Source: an uncultured Flavobacteriales bacterium (GTDB lineage Bacteria; Bacteroidota; Bacteroidia; Flavobacteriales; Crocinitomicaceae). Taken from it: 6,607 bases of DNA. Where the stretch lies: positions 1 through 6,607 of the forward strand of contig CAMPIU010000171.1 in assembly GCA_946886545.1 (NCBI GenBank), in the 5' to 3' direction. Within the stretch, counting starts at the first letter, position 1, and each line of letters opens with the position of its first letter. Below the pieces are notes generated by a model. It saw only the letters and a program-made list of their open reading frames with translations. It was not told the origin of the DNA and made no database searches. Made by a program: the position numbers and the translations under genes. This document shows, piece after piece, positions 1 through 6,200 of the stretch.

Positions 1-288
1 ATTCAAGGCAGATTAATTAGCAATTCTAAAACGCCTTTAGTAAATTTACGAGTAGAAGCCTGGGATAAAGACTTACTAATCGATGATTTTGTAGGGGAAG
101 CCACAAGTGATAAGGCCGGCCACTTTCAAATCAGTTTTACACAGAAACGTTTCACGGAATTGTTTTTCGACAATAAACCGGATATCTACTTTAAGATCTA
201 TGAGAAAGATAAACTGATTCACAGTACAGAAAATACGGTGTTGTGGAATATTGACAGTCCAAAGGAAGAAGTAATCATTATCATTGAC
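1..288 (+). other. N-terminal transthyretin-like beta module (residues 1-96, start cut off)
   Basis: The segment begins IQGRLISNSKTPLVNLRVEA, then runs WDKDLLIDDFVGEATSDKAG and HFQISFT, and later has PDIYFKIYEKDKLIHST. This is the pattern of a transthyretin-like or carboxypeptidase-regulatory-like beta sandwich: a 'G.v....tPl.nl.V.a.D.d' strand pair, an 'lG.a.tD..G.F.i' hairpin, and a 'PD.yfki.....l' strand. Such modules usually serve in adhesion or structure and are not enzymes. Charged residues replace the catalytic features of true transthyretin-related hydrolases, so a structural role is more likely. TcdA1 has no such module at its N-terminus as far as I recall, so this is an added domain. 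The fold is inferred from pattern only; a few residues at its N-terminal edge are missing. Confidence 0.65.
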
Positions 289-3200
289 CGAAATTCCGAT
301 TCAACAGATGATGACACTACCCCGCCGGATCAGACCGATGAGGAAAATCTTCGAAAACTGCGTTCTTTAACGAGCTTGAGTAATTTGAAAGGCGCTATTA
401 AAGATGATGAATTGGATCATTTTTTCACCACATCCAATGATCAAAAAGCGCAGTTAATTGCACAATGGCAAGATCAGAAAAAGCTGGGCGAATCAGATGC
501 TTTGACATTAAACAGCACGATAAATCTATTAAGAGCAACACAAAGCAATACCGGTGTGCTGACAGCTTTTTCGAAAAAAGGTATTCATAAAACCGAAGAT
601 TTGATCCAACACAATAGCGATTCACTGACGCGGATTCTTCAGAAAGAGAAAATAAATCTTCCCGATTCACAAAGCATTGAATCCTATGTGGATGATGTTC
701 TATCTATGGTAGAGGCTGAGAATCCTGCAGGATTTTTTATGCACAGGATCTTCGAAAAACCAGAGTGGTTAGCACTTGATGCATCTCTAATGCCTACTCC
801 CAGTAAGCAATTCCGTTCCTTTTATTCAAGTAACAAAACCTTTGATTTAAAAAACGAACCAATTATCTCATTAGAAACAGGCGACCTGAATGAAAAAATT
901 GAAGGAATTTCCCGGCCTACTCCGGAGTTGATTCAGGAATTATCTTTGGCACAGCAATCGCTGCAATTAAGTAGCGACAGCAATATGGCGGCTCTATTAT
1001 TCAAAAAAGAAGTCAACGTCAAAAAAGCTGTTAATACATCCCATCAGTCGCTTATGCGCGAGTTAGGGATCGATGAAGCGGATGCAATGGAAATCAAACA
1101 TAAAGCTCAATACCACCACGAAGCAGCAGTAAACGGTTATTTTGCTTACCGTGAAATTATTTCTAATCCGTATTTGAATAAAACGCTCTCAAATCTAACT
1201 CCGGCTAAAGATGAGATTTTAAGAGGCTTGGGTAAAGTCTCCAATTGGGATCATGTAAAAAAACTAAATGGACTAAAGGACATTGACAGTATAGAGGACT
1301 TGTTTGGATCCCAAAACTATTGCGAATGCGAAAGTTGTAAATCGGTACTTAGTCCGGCGGCCTATTTTGTGGATTTAATGCGGTTTACGGAAAAACGTGT
1401 TTTGGTTCACAAACCAGGTGGAATAGATGTTAAGATACTGGAAAATACTCATCCGATCCATTTGAAGGTTAGAAGACCCGATTTATGGAAGTTGCCATTA
1501 ACATGTGACAATACAAACAAGCGAATCCCTTATGTGGAAATCATCAATCAAGTACTTGTTACGTTTATAAATAAGCAATTAGGGACAGGTAAATCCATTG
1601 TTGAAAGACTTAGTCAGGAAAAGCCATCCCTGGATTTTTCTTTACCTTACAACCAGTACTTAGACGAAGTCCGCGTCTGGCTTTCCTATTTCAAATTAAC
1701 AAGACTGGAAGTCTTAGAGTACCTGTATCCATCGCCCAACGCAAATGAAAAACTGGTAATGGCTATTGAAAGTTTAAATCTTTCTAAGGAACAATATGAT
1801 ATAATAACAAATCAAAACCTGGCAGCAGCTGTCGATACGAATGTATTGGACTTTCGTCGAAAAAGCGGCTTAAGTTCCGAAGCAACAGAACAACTGGTCA
1901 ACATGAAATTCTGGGAAGGGAAATTGTCCATTGTCCAGGTAAAAGATGCAGGAGATATTCAGAAATATCACATCAATTTTAGCAGTGCACTTCCCAAATG
2001 GAAAGGGACTCTTCACCGATTAATCCGGCTTTGGAACTTATCGGGATGGTCGCTGAAAGAACTGGATTTCATTTTCCAGGCATTAGACATTCGGTACAAT
2101 AATCTTAACTCCGCCGCAATCTTAAAACTGGCATCATTCAGAAAAATTCAACAGCTCTTAAAATTAGATGTTCCTGTTTTAATGGGAATCCTGAAAGGAC
2201 TTGCGGAAACGAGTGATGATGCTTCAATCAGCACATGGAAACAATTGCTGCCTGTTGACTGGATCACAGACGAATCAGCTAACCTGGAAGATTTACTGGC
2301 AAATACCGACGATGATTCCTTCAATTTATTGATGCGGTTACAAGGTGCTTTTGGTGTCAATTCTGCCGATATGCTGGCCTGCCTCGTATTATTAAAAGAT
2401 AGTATCGGTACTCCGATAGCTCCCAATGGACCAATCAAAATTGTGTTTAACACCAATACACTCAATCTGATTTACCGATATATTCAGCTTTACAAGTGGA
2501 CAGGACTCGGGTCCGTTGAAACGTTTGTGAATTTACTGGAAGTATGGGGCAAGGGTGCAGTGAAGTATTTTACAAATGTAAATGAGGATATCCCTGCTTT
2601 TGTAACGTTTCTGAATACGTTCAGTAAAAATGAAATCAGCATGGAAGATCTAATCTATCTTTTTGGAGAAGAGTTAAAAACTACCGTGCTTATTGAAGAA
2701 GATAAAACAGCATTAACAAGCGCCGACGTTAAAGAATTACTTGCAAGTGATGCTTTTGCAACAGGAAACAAATTCCAATTGTTGTTTAATAAGTGGATGG
2801 AAACAGAACCTGCTGTTTTAGGGTACTACAAACACTTTATTGAAGTTTCAGATGCTGATTTGGATAATTTATTTACTGATTTAGACGGAGTAACAAGTGA
2901 TGCTACCTATATCGCTTTTTCAAACGTGAAGAAACGCCTTGAAAGACTTCAGTTTCTAGCAGAAAAGTTCAAAATAAAACCGGATCACCTAAAGGTAATT
3001 GCAGTAGAAGTACAAGATTGCATTTATCCCAAATTCGGATTCACCGTTTGGCAAGATATGGAATGGGTGAAAGAGTTCGCTTATTTGGGGAATTGGATCA
3101 ATGAAACGGAAACGTTGAGAAATTTTGATCTCTGGCTTACTTTGAGAACTATTGAAAAAGAAAACCTATTGCCCCTTACCATTCAAAAGGCGATTGCCAA

Positions 3201-6200
3201 ATGGAAACAAATTGATATAATTCAGGTCACAAACAACCTTGTAAAAACAAGTTCACTAACGGTAATTAAAAATATTTGGGATCGTTTCGACTGGGCTAAA
3301 AAATTGAATGTTAGCAGTGATCTGATTGACAAACTTAAAACTACAAATACACTCGCTGAACTGGGAACTCAAAGCCAGATGCTTCAAAACGCAATTCGAT
3401 CCAAATTCAACTCAAATGAAGCTTGGGAATCCGCAGTACAGGACTTTAAAAACAAATTGAGCAGCAATAAACGTGATGCACTTTGCAATTACGTCATTTT
3501 CAATGCTGACTTACGGGCTAAAGGTTTTGGATTTGATGATAGAGAAGATCTTTATCGTTATTTCCTGTTGGATGTAGATATGGGAGACTGCTTCACACTC
3601 CCTCGGATTGTAGCTGCAACTAACAGTTTACAAACCTATATCAACAGATGTTTGTTGGGATTTGAGCAATCGAAAGATGAAAAAGTAATTGTTTCACTGG
3701 ATATCGACGAAAAGCAAGAATGGGAATGGCGTAAGAACTATCGGGTTTGGGAAGCAAATCGGAAAATATTCCTGTTCCCGGAAAATTATGTAGCTCCGGA
3801 AATCAGAGACAACAAAAGTCCCGAATTCAAGGAGTTGGAAGACGAGTTGCTTCAGCAAAAATTAAACTCCGAGGTGGTTGAAAATGCTTATAAAAAGTAC
3901 ATTCAACAAGTCATGATCCTGGCTGAATTAAAAATTGCGGGAGCTTATCATGACACGGAAAATAACCGCATTTATCTTTTTGGAAAAACAAATAAGCAAC
4001 CAGTCGAATACTATTACCGATACGTTGAATTTTTAGAGAATGGCGGAAATATTTGGTCCAACTGGGAAAAAATGAACGTTGCAATCCCGGCGGAAGATGT
4101 GTCAGCGATTCGCTACAATGGTAAATTGTATGTATTCTGGACCAGTTTTCAGCGAAAAGACATTTCTGATGTGAAAAACGGAACGCAGGAAGTTAGAATG
4201 CATACTTACGATGTGTATGTGAATTATTCATTTTTACAGGTAGATAATAAGTGGTGTACTCCACAGAAGATCGAATTGGATTACCGCACAAGCAGTCCTT
4301 TTGATCCTTTTTTAAGAATCAAGAAGTACAAAGATCTGGTTAACGGGGCCAATACCAATTCACCAACGTTGGCACCTAAGGCGTATGAAATTAGGGAGAA
4401 CGTCCTGAAAGAGTTTGAAAGCATTGTTTATCGTAAGCCATATCCTGTAAAAACAAACGATCGCAATGTCTTGAGATTGGATTATGTTTGGACAGATAAA
4501 AAAGATGCGCTTAAAGCAATCTATCGGAATACACGTGCGGTGTTTGACGGTTTTACAAAAAACGTGAAGATAAAAGTGGATCTGCCTATAATTGGTACTA
4601 TGACCTTCGATTTGGAATTTTCATTTAACCGTTTTGATCAGGTTGTAAATGTGGCAAGTAATTCTAATCAAACGGAAGCACCAACTCCTATAACCATTCC
4701 TTCGAAAACAATTACCTTCTCGTTGCAGGGTGATCATTTGAATTTTATTTTTTCATTTGATTCAGGGGGGACAAATTATTCCTTAAAAACAGGAAGTAAT
4801 TCACCGGGAAACAAATTTATTTCCTTTAAAGAACCAAACAAGGAGATTGCCAGTGGGAGTGTAGATCTGATTCATCGAATCGATTATGTTCCGGTTAGCT
4901 CATTAGAGTACAAAAAAAACCTAATTAAATTAGCTGATCAGAAAAAGACAAAACCAGCTGCTAATGTTCCGGGTTACCAAAAGGCTTCTCTGATTAGAGA
5001 ATACAACACCTATTATGATTCGTTTACCAACTTTGCTGTTACCAATGGAAACACCAATTATGCGGACGGGGTGAATGATTACGCGATTCTGCAAAATGAT
5101 ATGGTGGCGATCCTTACAACTCCGGCAATCCCAAATAGCAATAATGGTCATAAACTGAACCCGGATCATATCCAATTGCTGTGGGATAAAGTATCTATTG
5201 GTATGGATGATTTGTTGGATTACAAGACGCAGCGCCAGATTGCACCGCAAATTGATTACAGTAAAAGCTTCGGAAATTACTTTTTTGAGCTCTTTTTCCA
5301 TATCCCGATGCGCATTGCAGATCATTTAAATGCTGCCGGAAAGTACCGTGAAGCAAATCAATGGTACAGTTATATTTATAATCCGACTGCGATCAAAGAG
5401 AAATTCGAACAACTGGTTTTTCCAAATGATGTCAATTGGCGTTTTGCTGCCTTTCGAAATATCGGAATTAAAAAGCTGAAAGAAATCTACAGTGATCCGA
5501 ATGCCATTGAGATGTACCAGCGAAATCCGGGGAATCCACATGCAATTGCCCGTCTTCGAATTGGTGCATATCAAAAAAATGTGGTCATGAAATACCTGGA
5601 TAATCTCATGGATTGGGGAGATTATCTGTTTGAACAATACACTCCTGAAAGTACGAGTGAAGCAAGGCATTTATATGATATCGTAAAAACGATTTTAGGT
5701 GATAAACCCGAAAAAACAGGACAATGCAAAGAAACACCTGCCTTGTCATACGAAGATATTAACGTAACGAAAAATTCGGAGTTCATTTACAATCTTTTTG
5801 GACCGGTAAATAAGGGTCCTCAGGGAAAAGTAGCTGCAACACCAAAAGCTACTAAGAAAGACCGGCCGACAGTCTTATCGTCCAAAGGAACACGAAACAG
5901 TACTCCGTTTACAAAAGTTCGTAGTTCAAAAGATGCGGTTAAAAACTCCTATGTACAAGATAAAAAACAGGGAAGACCCACAAAACCTCAAAATTATTTC
6001 GACATCGATTCTGATTTGATTTTCTGTTTTCCGCACAACAAAGATTTTATAGCTTATTGGGATCGGGTAAATGATCGCATCTATAAATTGAATAATTGCA
6101 TGGATCTGAACGGTGTGAAAAAATTAATGCCGGCCTTTGCTCCTGAAATTGATCCGGCATTGCTTGCACGCATGGTGGCTGCAGGAATGTCCTTCGATGA

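Noticed and set aside
425..670. Open frame of 81 codons on the minus strand.
   Set aside because: It lies wholly opposite a conserved part of the + strand gene and its translation shows no family motif; it is a shadow frame.
706..708. First in-frame ATG as the gene start.
   Set aside because: The frame is open and encodes a plausible folded module and linker for 235 codons before it, and the ATG sits in the middle of a conserved helix.
1321..1338. CxCxxC cluster read as an iron-sulphur or radical-SAM motif.
   Set aside because: Spacing does not fit CxxxCxxC, and the neighbouring SPAAY and RRPDL motifs place it in the VRP1 family.
2148..2465. Open frame of 105 codons on the minus strand.
   Set aside because: Opposite the helical shell coding sequence, with no recognisable domain and no independent support.
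4765..4770. Six-G run in A+T-rich sequence, considered as a phase-variation tract or sequencing error.
   Set aside because: It is short, encodes Gly-Gly in frame, and the family frame is intact on both sides.
4912..4920. Run of eight A then C, forming an A-AAA-AAC slippery heptamer in the correct phase for -1 frameshifting.
   Set aside because: The -1 frame meets a stop (TAA at 4926-4928) within three codons, while the main frame continues with conserved family sequence; Lys-rich coding in A+T-rich DNA explains the run.
3871..4980. Active sialidase (neuraminidase) domain.
   Set aside because: The name refers to structural likeness in TcA proteins; only one imperfect Asp-box-like motif is seen and no catalytic Arg/Tyr/Glu arrangement can be recognised.
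4930..5670. Two adjoining minus-strand open frames (4930-5325 and 5326-5670).
   Set aside because: They oppose highly conserved TcA blocks (FFELFFHIP and ARLRIGAYQKN). Being end to end in one frame reflects codon bias of the + strand gene, not an antisense gene.
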